Assembly: GCA_036381835.1 (NCBI GenBank) | Contig: DASVCA010000155.1 | Span: forward strand, 1 to 15,011 | Source of the DNA: DASULK01 sp036381835 | Lineage (GTDB): Bacteria > Actinomycetota > Actinomycetes > Mycobacteriales > Micromonosporaceae | DNA length: 15,011 nucleotides | Direction: 5' to 3' | Shown here: positions 1 through 7,908 of the stretch, one piece after another | Position numbering within the stretch: position 1 is the first letter of the stretch | Layout of the letters: each line of letters opens with the position of its first letter | The notes under the pieces: model-generated | The model's database searches: none | Told to the model about the DNA's origin: nothing | The model's input: only the letters and a program-made list of their open reading frames with translations | Translations under genes and position numbers: made by a program

Positions 1-1865
1 AGCTCGTCCAGATCGACGACGGGGATGTGCCAGCGTCCGGGGCATGTCGGGTTCACCGCGAGTCGACCGTCGTGGTCGACCACGGTGCGCAGCACCTCGT
101 GGGCGGCGATCAGCCGCAGCCAGGCGGACTCCAGCCGGGCCGGATCCAACTCCTCGACGTGGAAGGAGTGGTAGACCTGGCAGCCGTCCCACGGGGCGGG
201 GCCGGACATGGCCCGGGGCACGAAGTACGCCTGTTGGAGTTCGTTCATGGCGCGGCTTTGCGCCGGCCGATCGGTCAGGGCCTCGAGACTGTTGAGGAAT
301 CGCGCGAAGATCACCCGGACCGCGCCCGCCGGGAAGGCGTGCTCGATGACGTCCCACCGCACATGCAGCGCACCGTCGCGCTCCCACATCTGATGGTCCA
401 GGGTGATTCCGCTGGTCTGGCTGACCGCATAGCTGATCGCCCGTTCGAAGTCGACGTCGCCTTCGGGCCGCGCCCCGACGCCGAGCATGCTGGTGAAGAC
501 GACGGGGAGGCTCGGCGGAGGACTCGTCCGATCGGCGGCACGTCGCCGGCGCAGCGCGGTGACACCGGGCACCACCGCGTGCTCCAGATCTGTCCACAGC
601 TGCTGATGGATGCGCTGGGCGGCCTCCCGCAGCGGCATCTGCGCGGTGTCCGGGACCGGGACCGTGATGCTGGACGTGAACGGCCCGACGGTCGTCTCGG
701 CTTCCGCCGGCAGCCACATCCGGTCGCTGGTGGTGAGGACGATGGAGAACGGCGCTTCGGCCCCCTGACCGACGAACGCCTCGACGAAGAGGGTGAACAC
801 CAGCGCGGTGGGCGAGACGTCCCAGTCCCGGGCGAGCCGGGTGATGACCGACCACTGGGGCGCGGGGACGGTAGCGGTGAGCGGTGTTCGCCGCAGTGAC
901 GCGCTGGACGGTGGATCCGTCGGACCCTTCGCCGGCACCGGCCCGTCGGGCAGGTCGGCCAGCCGCTCATCCCAGTACCGGAGCTGCCGCTGGTATTCGG
1001 GGGACCGGCGCTGGGCGGCGAGCGTCGCCAGACAGTCCCGGACGGTCAGCTCGACCTGCGGCCGCGGCTCGTCCGGCCGCGCGTAGCCGTCGCTCCAGTC
1101 GGCGAGGACGACCGATAATCCGTGCCCGTCGATGATCAGGACGTCGATGCTGAGGTGGACGACCGCCCGGCTGTGCGGGCCGAGGGAGATCTCCACCGTC
1201 CAGAATCGCTCGCTGTCGGGCTCGTACCGGTGGTGGGACAGGCGGGTGCGGACGGCGGCGACGTGCGCGGCGAACGTCTCCTCATCCGCTGTTCGACGGT
1301 CGTGCACCGGGAGCGTCTCCCGGGGCAGGACCTGACGGATCCGCTGTCGCCCGTCCGGGGTCAGCACCAGCCGTAGCGCATCATGCCGGTCCACCACCCG
1401 CCACCAGCTCGCCACCAGTCGGTCGACATCGACGTCGGGCACTTCGAACTCGCGGTAGACATGGCAGCCGATGGGGTCGGGGCCGAGGTGCGGATCCTTC
1501 CCCACGAGATACGCCTGCTGCAGGTCGCTGAGGGAGAACGGCGCGTGGCGGGCGTCCGGGTCGGCCTGCAACGTCGGTGCCGTCTCGGGGTCCGCAGCAC
1601 CGGCTTCACACAACTCGACCACGCGATCGACCAGCTGCTGGACCGTCTCGCACCGGGTCAACCAGGGCACGGTCAGATCGACGCCGAACGTACGGCGTAC
1701 CTCGAACCACAGTCGGGTCACCGCCAGGGAACCGAGCCCGATCTCCCGCAGTCCCCGCTCGGGGTCGACCGGGCTGCCCGGTGGGAGCAGGCCGGCGATG
1801 ATCGCCAGCACCCGGTCGGTGGGATCGTCCGGCGTGCGCGGGACGGCCTCAGTCGCGGTAGACAC
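1..1865 (-). CDS. NRPS, N-terminal part: carrier protein - Cy - Cy (partial)
   Basis: The gene runs off the left edge; 621 codons are visible. Start is GTG at 1865, five bases after GGGAGG and 17 bases inside the end of the upstream AT-ER gene, so the two are translationally coupled. Residues 15-85 are a carrier domain with the phosphopantetheine serine at Ser46 (IGLGSL). Residues ~105-535 are a heterocyclisation (Cy) domain: FSLSDLQQAYLVG at its start, the DxxxxD motif at Asp241-Asp246, a YWDERL box, FSIVLTTSDR, LPVVFTSMLG and ITLDHQ. A second condensation/Cy-like domain begins at NELQQAYFV (~residue 555) and is cut by the window. Cy domains condense Cys/Ser/Thr and cyclise them to thiazolines or oxazolines; tandem Cy domains are known in VibF. 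An N-terminal carrier before Cy suggests a chain-starting module. No A domain is visible yet. Codon 250 is a rare TTA. Family call is firm; substrate unknown. Confidence 0.9.
   Translation of the reverse strand, partial: MSTATEAVPRTPDDPTDRVLAIIAGLLPPGSPVDPERGLREIGLGSLAVTRLWFEVRRTFGVDLTVPWLTRCETVQQLVDRVVELCEAGAADPETAPTLQADPDARHAPFSLSDLQQAYLVGKDPHLGPDPIGCHVYREFEVPDVDVDRLVASWWRVVDRHDALRLVLTPDGRQRIRQVLPRETLPVHDRRTADEETFAAHVAAVRTRLSHHRYEPDSERFWTVEISLGPHSRAVVHLSIDVLIIDGHGLSVVLADWSDGYARPDEPRPQVELTVRDCLATLAAQRRSPEYQRQLRYWDERLADLPDGPVPAKGPTDPPSSASLRRTPLTATVPAPQWSVITRLARDWDVSPTALVFTLFVEAFVGQGAEAPFSIVLTTSDRMWLPAEAETTVGPFTSSITVPVPDTAQMPLREAAQRIHQQLWTDLEHAVVPGVTALRRRRAADRTSPPPSLPVVFTSMLGVGARPEGDVDFERAISYAVSQTSGITLDHQMWERDGALHVRWDVIEHAFPAGAVRVIFARFLNSLEALTDRPAQSRAMNELQQAYFVPRAMSGPAPWDGCQVYHSFHVEELDPARLESAWLRLIAAHEVLRTVVDHDGRLAVNPTCPGRWHIPVVDLDE
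1116..1118 (-). other. TTA leucine codon in the NRPS gene
   Basis: Codon 250, just after the DxxxxD motif, is TTA. This codon is very rare in actinomycetes and is read by the developmentally regulated bldA tRNA in Streptomyces. Confidence 0.85.
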
Positions 1866-4176
1866 GGTGTCCTCCCTGAGGGTCGGGCGACGAGCAACTG
1901 GTCAGGACGCGGACCATGCGATCGAGGTGCGCTGCGGCCCCGGTCATCAACAGCTCGGCGATGGCGTCGACATGCCGTGCCCGCCAGTCCTGTAACGGCG
2001 TGCCGGCCACGCAGCGGTTGAACGTGCCCATCGCCGGGCCGCAGTGAATCTGGAAGTTGACCCGTTCGGCGCTGACGCCGTCGAGCGCCAGCCGGGTGGA
2101 GTGCGCGAAATACCAGCGGAAGACCAGTGCCATCTTCACCTTCGGGTTGCGTTCGGCGCGCTCGATGTCCTGGCTGCGGTTCTTCCGCAGGTATTCCCGG
2201 GTCTCCTCCCACACCTCGTCGAAGGTCGCGCGGAAGTAGCGCTGTTCGATGGTTTCCCGGGTCGACGGGTCGATGTCGTCGAGACTGTCGAGCTGGCGGT
2301 AGAGCTGGTGCAGCTTGTTCGCCCGGGCGGCGAACAGAGTTCCCTTACGCACCACCTGCACCCGCGCGCCCAACTCGAACAGGTCACCGGCCGGCGCGTA
2401 CGCGGTGTCCGGTACATCGATTCGGGCGAGCAGCTCTTTGACCGCGTCGGAGGTACCGGCCTGCGGAGAGCACTGGTTCACCGACCCGGTCAGGACGAAG
2501 TCGGCGCCGAGGCTGAAGGCCGCGGCGACCGCCTCCGGCGACCCGATGCCACCGGCCGCGCCGACCCGGATCAGCCCGGTGACGCCGTGGCGGGCGGCCA
2601 CCTCGTCGCGCAGCCGCAGCATGGCGGGGATCAGCGTGTAGGGATTGCCGCTGTCGGTGTGGCCCCCGGAATCCGCCTCGACGCAGATGTCCCCCGCCAC
2701 CGGCAACTCGGCGGCGATGGCGGCCTCCTGTTCGGTCAGCGCCCCCTCGGCGACCAGTTGTGCCAGGATCGCCGCCGGAGGGGGGCTCATGAACGCCTCC
2801 GCGACCTCCGGCCGGGACACCTTCGCGAGCACGTGCCGGAGGGCTCGCGGCCGCCCTTCCGAGTCGCGGTGCGCACCGCGGAAGCGGAAATGGACCACCC
2901 CCGGGGTGACCCCGGTATAGCTGGCGGCCTCGATGAACCGCACATCGTGCCGTAGGTAGAGGTCGACGATCTCCCGCTCGACGCCGGGCGCATCGGGGCT
3001 GGCCAGCAGGTTCATCCCGAACCGGCCGTCCACGCCAGGGGCCGATCGAATCGTTCGCAGCGCCGCCTCGATCTCGTCGATGGTGCAGCCGCCCGCGCCG
3101 AAGAAGCCCATCAGCCCGGCCTGCCCCAACCGGATCACCAACTCGGCGGAGGCGATGCCCTTGTACATCGCCCCCGCGAGGTAGGCGTACCGGATGCCGT
3201 AGTCCCGTCGGAACCCGGCCGAGCCGAGTTGTTCCGCGCGCACCCGGCCTGCCGAATCCGCGCTCGGGGCGGGGCCCGGCATCGGAGCGGTCGGCGCCGG
3301 ATCCGCCGATGCAGCCTGCGACGGGACCTGGCAGGGCCGTGCCCGGGCCGCCTCCCACAGCGGGGTGAGCACCCGGCCGGGGCCCACTTCGACCACCTCG
3401 CCCACCCCCTGCCGGACGAGCAGGCTCATGCTCTCCCACCACCTGACCGGCTGGTGAATCTGCCGGACCAGAAGCTCGGCCACGGAGCCCGCCGGATACG
3501 GGCGGGCGGTCACGTTCGAGATCACCGGGATGGTCGGATCGACAAGCGGCTCCCCGGTCAGGAACTGCCGGAACTGCTCGGCCGCCTGCGCCATGTACCG
3601 CGAGTGGAACGGCGCGCTGACCCGCAGCGGTACCGCCCGCCCACCGGCTGCGGCCACCAGCTGTCCGGCCCGGGCCAACGACTCGACCGGGCCGGACAGC
3701 ACGATCTGCTCGTCGGAGTTGCGGTTGGCGAGGTCCAGATCGTCGATACCGGACCCGGCCAGCAGCTCCTCGAGCGTGTCGGTCCGCAGGCCCACCACCG
3801 CGGTCATCCCGCCCCCGGACGCCGCCGACATCAGTTCGCCTCGGCGCCGCACCAGGCGTACCCCGGTGGCGAAGTCGAAGCAGCCGGCCACGAACAAGGC
3901 GGTGTACTCGCCGAGGCTGTGCCCGGCCAGTACGTCGGGGCGGCCGCCCTCTTCGAGCCGGGCGAGCGCGCTCAGCGCGCACACCACGAAGAGTGCGGGC
4001 TGCACGTACCTGGTGTCCTGCAGCCCGGGCTCGGCACCGGTCAGGCACTGTTCGCGCACGGAATAGCCGAGCGCTTCGTCGGCTTGGGCGACCAGGTCCG
4101 GGTAGCGGTCGAGGACGGATGCGCCCATGCCGCGTCGCTGGGCGCCCTGCCCGGGGAAGAGCCATGCGGTGGTCAC
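1849..4176 (-). CDS. Trans-acting malonyltransferase fused to PfaD-type enoyl reductase
   Basis: 775 residues, matching the usual length of AT-ER fusions such as PksE of trans-AT polyketide pathways. Residues 1-300 are the acyltransferase: FPGQGAQ near the N-terminus, GHSLGEY with nucleophile Ser87, and APFHSRY with catalytic His191. It would load malonyl units onto PKS modules lacking their own AT. Residues ~310-775 are a PfaD-family FMN enoyl reductase, with YGIRYAYLAGAMYKGIAS at its start and VGAAGGIGSPEA and LTGSVNQ in the barrel. Start is GTG 4176, with GGAG seven bases upstream and a GTGA overlap with the ECH stop; the frame stays open upstream to 4557, but that part is low-complexity Arg/Pro shadow of the ECH gene. 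Codon 728 is TTA. Its product presumably acts on the assembly line that begins with the next gene. Confidence 0.95.
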   Translation of the reverse strand: MTTAWLFPGQGAQRRGMGASVLDRYPDLVAQADEALGYSVREQCLTGAEPGLQDTRYVQPALFVVCALSALARLEEGGRPDVLAGHSLGEYTALFVAGCFDFATGVRLVRRRGELMSAASGGGMTAVVGLRTDTLEELLAGSGIDDLDLANRNSDEQIVLSGPVESLARAGQLVAAAGGRAVPLRVSAPFHSRYMAQAAEQFRQFLTGEPLVDPTIPVISNVTARPYPAGSVAELLVRQIHQPVRWWESMSLLVRQGVGEVVEVGPGRVLTPLWEAARARPCQVPSQAASADPAPTAPMPGPAPSADSAGRVRAEQLGSAGFRRDYGIRYAYLAGAMYKGIASAELVIRLGQAGLMGFFGAGGCTIDEIEAALRTIRSAPGVDGRFGMNLLASPDAPGVEREIVDLYLRHDVRFIEAASYTGVTPGVVHFRFRGAHRDSEGRPRALRHVLAKVSRPEVAEAFMSPPPAAILAQLVAEGALTEQEAAIAAELPVAGDICVEADSGGHTDSGNPYTLIPAMLRLRDEVAARHGVTGLIRVGAAGGIGSPEAVAAAFSLGADFVLTGSVNQCSPQAGTSDAVKELLARIDVPDTAYAPAGDLFELGARVQVVRKGTLFAARANKLHQLYRQLDSLDDIDPSTRETIEQRYFRATFDEVWEETREYLRKNRSQDIERAERNPKVKMALVFRWYFAHSTRLALDGVSAERVNFQIHCGPAMGTFNRCVAGTPLQDWRARHVDAIAELLMTGAAAHLDRMVRVLTSCSSPDPQGGHRVYRD
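1993..1995 (-). other. TTA leucine codon in the AT-ER gene
   Basis: Codon 728, in the GTPLQDW stretch near the C-terminus, is TTA. It is the second TTA codon in two coupled genes. Confidence 0.85.
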
Positions 4177-4970
4177 GGCCGCGCTCCGGTGCCCGCCGGG
4201 CTGTCCCAGGGGAAGGCCTGTCGCTGCGCGAACGCCCCCAGTCGCTGCCGGACCACCGGCGAGGACATCAGCCGGCTGAACTCCGTCACCGCGGTCTGCT
4301 CGGTCTCTGCCGACAGGAACCACATGCGGCGCAGATAGTGCTTCGCATCGCCGATCGTGGCGGTGTCCAGCTTGGTCAGTCGGGCGCGCAGACGTCGGAG
4401 CACCGGTGTGAAGTCCTCGACCACCTCGTCGACCAGCCCGGTAGCGAGCGCCCGATCGGCCGACACGGGGAGGGTGGTGAGGGTCATCGCGTGGGCCGGC
4501 TGGAACCCGACCCGGCGGATCAGGAACGGCAGCACGCAGCAGGGCAGCAGCCCCCACAGCGCCTCGGGCAGGCCGAACGTGCTGCGCGGGGTGGCGACGG
4601 CGAGGTCGCTTGCCGCAACCAAGCCCACGCCCCCACCGGCGACTCGGCCGTCGACGTTGGCGACCACCACCCGGGGCATGGTGGTGAGCCGGTCGAGCAG
4701 ACCGAAGAACTCCTCGCCGCCCCGGCGGGCGAGATCGTCGGTGGCGTGGTCGTCGCGGGTCGCGTCCGCGAAGTCCATGCCGGTGCAGAAGACGCCGTCG
4801 CCGCCTTCGAGGACGACCATCCGACAGGTCGGTGACGCCTCCGCCTGGTCGAGTACGGCGTTCAGCTCGTTGAGCATGGCTCCGTTGATGCTGTTCTGCT
4901 TTCCGGGTCGGTCGAGGGTCACCCGGAGCACGCCGGGCTCGACCCGGACCTGCAAGGTCTCAAACGACAC
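4173..4970 (-). CDS. Enoyl-CoA hydratase/isomerase-family beta-branching enzyme (PksH-like)
   Basis: 265 residues, crotonase family. VTLDRPGKQNSINGAM lies near the N-terminus and the oxyanion-hole stretch VDGRVAGGGVGLVAASD around residue 110, followed by FGLPEALWGLLP. Located directly after an HMG-CoA-synthase-type gene and before AT-ER, it most likely processes the HMG-type branch on a carrier-bound chain. The SINGAM and AGGGVGLV stretches look more like the dehydratase ECH1 group (PksH, CurE) than the decarboxylase ECH2 group (PksI), but this is from memory and not aligned. Start is GTG 4970, with GGAGG five bases upstream; the longer open frame to 5330 is shadow of the HMGS gene. It is 14 bases after the HMGS stop and overlaps the next start by four bases. 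Confidence 0.9.
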   Translation of the reverse strand: MSFETLQVRVEPGVLRVTLDRPGKQNSINGAMLNELNAVLDQAEASPTCRMVVLEGGDGVFCTGMDFADATRDDHATDDLARRGGEEFFGLLDRLTTMPRVVVANVDGRVAGGGVGLVAASDLAVATPRSTFGLPEALWGLLPCCVLPFLIRRVGFQPAHAMTLTTLPVSADRALATGLVDEVVEDFTPVLRRLRARLTKLDTATIGDAKHYLRRMWFLSAETEQTAVTEFSRLMSSPVVRQRLGAFAQRQAFPWDSPAGTGARP

Positions 4971-4984
4971 CGCGACCTCCGTCC

Positions 4985-6217
4985 TCAGCTCCAGCGGTAC
5001 TTGCGGTGGAAGTTCTCGATCCGGTCGAGCACCAGCAACTGCCGGCCCTCGAACCGCTCCTTGTAGATCGCCTCGTACGGCGTGACGTCGTAGCGGTGGT
5101 CCTGCACGCCGCACATCCGGTGCAGGCTGAGATCGCTGAGCAGTTCGTACTCGTCCATCGTCAGCGGATGCCGGTCGGCGATCGCGGCGGCGATCCGCTG
5201 ACCGGTCACCTTGGCCGCCGCGCCGGGGGTGACCACCCCGCTGTAGAACTCCGCCGCGCACCCGGAGCCGTAGGAGAACATGCCGATACGGCACGGTCCG
5301 GTGATGTCTGCGTGATCGAGGAGCGAGCACAGCGCGAGGTAGAGCGCGGCCGAGTAGACGTTGCCGACCTGCTGGCAGTAGTGCAGACAGTGCGCCACAC
5401 GCCGCTCGAAGTCCGCGTCGATGGCAGCCGGCGGCAGTCCCTTCACCCGTCGCAGCAGGTTGCGGTGGGCGCCGCGCACCATGCCGGCGAACGGGGTGTG
5501 CAGCACCAGGTGGTCGAACGAGTCGACGACGTCGACTCCCGCTACCCGTTCGGCATACGCCCGGAAACTCTGTTCCAGCGCCTCGAGGTAGGACAGCAGG
5601 GAAAGGTCCGAGTCGCCCGCTTCCAGGTCGGGTCGCGGGCGGAGCGTGTCCATCACCTCGTGGCTGTAGTAGCCGTTGGCGCCCGGGTCCAACTCCAGGA
5701 CCTCCGGCCGGCGACTCACTATCATCGCCACCGCGCCGGCCCCCTGGGACGGTTCCCAGTAGGTGTTGCGGGCCGCGACGCTCGCCGCGTCGGCGGCGAT
5801 GACCAGTGCTTTGGCCGCCGGATTCGGACTGCCGCCGATCATGCCCACCGCGGTCTGCAGGGCGGCCGTCCCGCCGTAGCAGGCGTGCTTGACTTCGAAT
5901 GATCGGCAGCGCCGGCTCAAGCCGAGATAGTGATGGATGTACGTGCTGATCGGCTTACCGAAGTCGAGGCCGGATTCCGTGCCGACGACCACCAATTCGA
6001 TCGCCTCCCGCTCCGCGGGGGTCAGCGCGTCGATCAAGGGTTTCGCGGCGTTCACCGCGTTGCTGACCGGGTCCTCGCAGGGCAGGTTGACCGACTTGCG
6101 CTCCATCATCAGGTTGGCGAAGCGCCGCATCTCCAGCCCGCGGGCCGCGAACAGTTGCCGAACCCCGAGGCTGGCCCTCCCGACGTAGGCGTTGATGCTC
6201 TCGATGCCGATCGCCAT
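4985..6217 (-). CDS. HMG-CoA synthase-family beta-branching enzyme (PksG-like)
   Basis: 410 residues, full length for the HMGS family. The catalytic set is in place: Glu81 in VVGTESGLD, nucleophile Cys113 in VKHACYGGTAAL, and His240 in LVLHTPFAGM. A late FSYGSGCAAEFYSG motif is also typical. In trans-AT pathways this enzyme adds an acetyl-derived carbon to a beta-keto chain on an ACP, giving the beta-methyl branch or its derivatives. Start is ATG 6217 with GAGG six bases upstream. It begins eight bases after the two-repeat gene and is followed after 14 bases by ECH. The donor ACP and decarboxylating KS normally found with it are not in the window. Confidence 0.95.
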   Translation of the reverse strand: MAIGIESINAYVGRASLGVRQLFAARGLEMRRFANLMMERKSVNLPCEDPVSNAVNAAKPLIDALTPAEREAIELVVVGTESGLDFGKPISTYIHHYLGLSRRCRSFEVKHACYGGTAALQTAVGMIGGSPNPAAKALVIAADAASVAARNTYWEPSQGAGAVAMIVSRRPEVLELDPGANGYYSHEVMDTLRPRPDLEAGDSDLSLLSYLEALEQSFRAYAERVAGVDVVDSFDHLVLHTPFAGMVRGAHRNLLRRVKGLPPAAIDADFERRVAHCLHYCQQVGNVYSAALYLALCSLLDHADITGPCRIGMFSYGSGCAAEFYSGVVTPGAAAKVTGQRIAAAIADRHPLTMDEYELLSDLSLHRMCGVQDHRYDVTPYEAIYKERFEGRQLLVLDRIENFHRKYRWS

Positions 6218-6225
6218 CGTGCGCC

Positions 6226-7104
6226 TCAGGCTTCCTTGGTCCCGTACAGCCCCCAGTGGTGGGGGGTGAGTGCGGTGTCGGTGACACTGCCCGGAACGAA
6301 CAGTTCGGCGGCGGTGGTCTCGATGTGCCACTGCGGGGCATCGAGCAGCCGACGGTAGGAGGTCAGGTCACGCAGGTGCAGCAGCCAGTGCAGGCGGCCG
6401 ACCGGGCCGAACGCCTCCTCATAGCGGAAGACGGTGACCTCGCCTGCGAACTGCTTGTTGACCGTCTCGGCCTGTTCGGCGGCGAACGCCCGGGCACGGT
6501 ATCCGGCTCCTGGGACGATCTGCGCGACGCGGTGCAGCACGATCCCGGCGCTCGCCGAATGCAGCATCTCCTCCGGGGCCTGGCCGGTCTGGTCAGCGGC
6601 GATCGGCTCGGCACCGTCGGACTCCGACGTTCCGATGGTCGGGCGGCACGGCAGCAGCACGCTGGAGTGCAGGCTGCCGTCGACGAACAGGCGATCCCAG
6701 GCCTTGGCCCCGTCGTCGGTCTGCACCCGCTCCTGGGTGAGCGACTCCCGGTAGGCCCGGTCCTGGTCGCCCATCTCGACCATCCGGTAGTAGACGTCGA
6801 GTGAGCGCAGGTGGATCAGCCAGTGCAGCCGATCCTCCGTGCCGAACGTCTCCTCGTAGACGAAGGCGGTGGCGTTACCGGCCTGTCGGGCGTTGACGTG
6901 CTTGGCCATCTCCCGGGCGAACACCCGGGCTTCGTTGCGGTACTCCGAGCGAACCTGCCCGACCTTCGACACGATCACGGCCGCGTTGGCCGAGTGCAGC
7001 AGCAGCTCCTCGGCGAGACCGGCCTGCCGTCGCGCGGGCGGCACGATCTTCGCACGCAGGTCGGGGGTCAGCGGCTCGGTCGGTGCGCCTGTCTGCGTGC
7101 TCAT
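6226..7104 (-). CDS. Two-repeat protein of unknown function, copy A
   Basis: 292 residues made of two related halves. Residues ~31-158 hold LLHSANAAVIV, FAREM, YEETFGTEDRLHWLIHL and WDRLFVDGSL. Residues ~185-292 hold MLHSASAGIVL, YEEAFGPVGRLHWLLHL and the C-terminal LTPHHWGLYGT. The W/L-rich strand after YEE-FG resembles the NIPSNAP/antibiotic-monooxygenase type of dimeric alpha-beta barrel; this is inference. I think such proteins are deposited as DUF6039, but this is unchecked memory. The paralogue lies at 10013-10957. Start is ATG 7104, with GAGGAG six bases upstream; the frame stays open to 7266 but the earlier ATGs lack a ribosome binding site. It is the first gene of the trans-AT unit and lies eight bases before HMGS, so a role in the same pathway is likely. 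No cofactor or catalytic motif recognised. Confidence 0.85.
   Translation of the reverse strand: MSTQTGAPTEPLTPDLRAKIVPPARRQAGLAEELLLHSANAAVIVSKVGQVRSEYRNEARVFAREMAKHVNARQAGNATAFVYEETFGTEDRLHWLIHLRSLDVYYRMVEMGDQDRAYRESLTQERVQTDDGAKAWDRLFVDGSLHSSVLLPCRPTIGTSESDGAEPIAADQTGQAPEEMLHSASAGIVLHRVAQIVPGAGYRARAFAAEQAETVNKQFAGEVTVFRYEEAFGPVGRLHWLLHLRDLTSYRRLLDAPQWHIETTAAELFVPGSVTDTALTPHHWGLYGTKEA
6809..6858. repeat. 50-bp near-identical repeat shared with 10695-10744
   Basis: This segment, coding for the FVYEETFGTEDRLHWLIHL region of copy A, matches 10695-10744 in copy B at 48 of 50 positions by eye. Both copies lie in the same orientation. It could reflect gene conversion or simply strong protein and codon constraint. 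Confidence 0.85.
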
Positions 7105-7184
7105 CCTGTTCTCCTCGTCTTCGGGCGGTGTCGGCGTTCCGCTGCCTGCGGTTGGCCGAACGCTAGATCCGCTCCGGTGCCGGT

Positions 7185-7204
7185 GCTGCTCAACATGGAG
7201 CAGC
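7185..7204 (-). other. Hairpin in the 5' untranslated region of copy A
   Basis: GCTGCTC at 7185-7191 and GAGCAGC at 7198-7204 form a 7-bp stem with a six-base loop. It lies between the proposed promoter and the start codon at 7104. It could affect mRNA stability; no function is shown. Confidence 0.4.
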
Positions 7205-7245
7205 CGGGGCAAGAGATCGCACGCGATTTCGGTTGCAGCCACGAC

Positions 7246-7272
7246 ATCGGTCATGTGTCGACACAAACCGAT
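7246..7272. promoter_or_regulatory. Nested inverted repeat, possible operator
   Basis: A perfect 12-bp palindrome TGTGTCGACACA (7254-7265) is flanked by outer arms ATCGGT (7246-7251) and ACCGAT (7267-7272). It lies just downstream of the proposed -10 box at 7283-7288, where a repressor could block transcription of the trans-AT unit. It could instead form an RNA hairpin near the 5' end. Confidence 0.45.
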
Positions 7273-7282
7273 GAAAGGTGGC

Positions 7283-7310
7283 AGGGTACGGTGCTGCGGC
7301 GCTCCGTCAA
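7283..7310 (-). promoter_or_regulatory. Putative promoter of the trans-AT unit
   Basis: On the minus strand TTGACG (7305-7310) is followed after 16 bases by TACCCT (7283-7288), a fair match to a sigma-70-like -35/-10 pair with the actinobacterial TANNNT -10. It lies downstream of the hairpin that ends the previous unit and about 180 bases before the start of copy A. The rest of the 261-bp gap (7105-7365) shows no gene. Confidence 0.5.
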
Positions 7311-7337
7311 GTCAACGAATGCGTGGTCGCAACGCGT

Positions 7338-7377
7338 GGTGTGGGCTGAGCGACCCGCGGTCTGCTCAGCCCACACC
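7338..7377 (-). terminator. Strong hairpin, likely terminator of the upstream unit
   Basis: GGTGTGGGCTGAGC (7338-7351) pairs perfectly with GCTCAGCCCACACC (7364-7377), a 14-bp stem with a 12-base loop. It spans the stop codon of the DUF1697-like gene. No U tract follows, as is common for actinobacterial terminators. It separates the two minus-strand units. Confidence 0.75.
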
Positions 7378-7908
7378 CATCATCGACAGCAGCTTGGTGA
7401 CGGTGTTCCAGTTGCGCGCCGTTGCGGTGACGCCCAGCTTCTTCTCGAAGAACGCGTAGCTGAGCTTCGCATTGCGCACGCCGTCGGGGAGCCAGACGTA
7501 GAGCTCCCGCCCGTGCGCCACGAACCGCTCCCGGCAATCGCCGGCGACGTCGATCGCCGCCAGGCGCTCGGCGTCCGGGGTCGCGGAAAGGAAGGTGACC
7601 AGCAGCCGGGCGGGATCGGTGGCGATGTCGGCGAGGGGGTTCGCCTCCACCACCCGGCGCAGGTCGTCCCGGTCTCGAACCAGGCACCGAATCTTCAGAC
7701 CCAGCTCGTCCGCGATCGCGGCCTCGATCTGCCCGGCGATCTCGTCGGAGTCGGTGGCCGAGCAGGTGAACACCGCGTTACCGCTCTGTAGGTGGGTCCG
7801 CACGTCGGTGTAGCCGAGCCGGCCGAGTAGTGCCCGCAGGTCGGCCATGCCGATCCGGTTGCTCGTTCCGACGTTGATCCCACGCAGCAGCGCCAGAAAG
7901 GTGTTCAC
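7366..7908 (-). CDS. DUF1697-family protein
   Basis: 180 residues, the usual family length. The signature lies at the N-terminus: ALLRGINVGTSNRIGMADLR followed by VRTHLQSGNAVF; RNAKLSYAFFEKKLGVTATARNW is typical of the C-terminal part. The function of the family is not established. Start is GTG 7908, overlapping the previous stop by four bases (GTGA), so it is coupled to the DUF3224-like gene. It is the last gene before the hairpin at 7338-7377. Nothing links it to the natural product; it may be a neighbour swept into the cluster. Confidence 0.9.
   Translation of the reverse strand: MNTFLALLRGINVGTSNRIGMADLRALLGRLGYTDVRTHLQSGNAVFTCSATDSDEIAGQIEAAIADELGLKIRCLVRDRDDLRRVVEANPLADIATDPARLLVTFLSATPDAERLAAIDVAGDCRERFVAHGRELYVWLPDGVRNAKLSYAFFEKKLGVTATARNWNTVTKLLSMMGVG

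Noticed and set aside
4177..4557. N-terminal extension of the AT-ER protein to 902 residues
   Set aside because: The extra 127 residues are Arg/Pro/Gly-rich and antisense-like shadow of the ECH coding frame. GTG 4176 has a ribosome site and starts right at the FPGQGAQ region.
7105..7266. 54-residue N-terminal extension of two-repeat copy A, or a separate small peptide there
   Set aside because: The frame is open but ATG candidates near 7250-7266 lack a ribosome binding site and overlap the palindrome; ATG 7104 has GAGGAG at ideal spacing.
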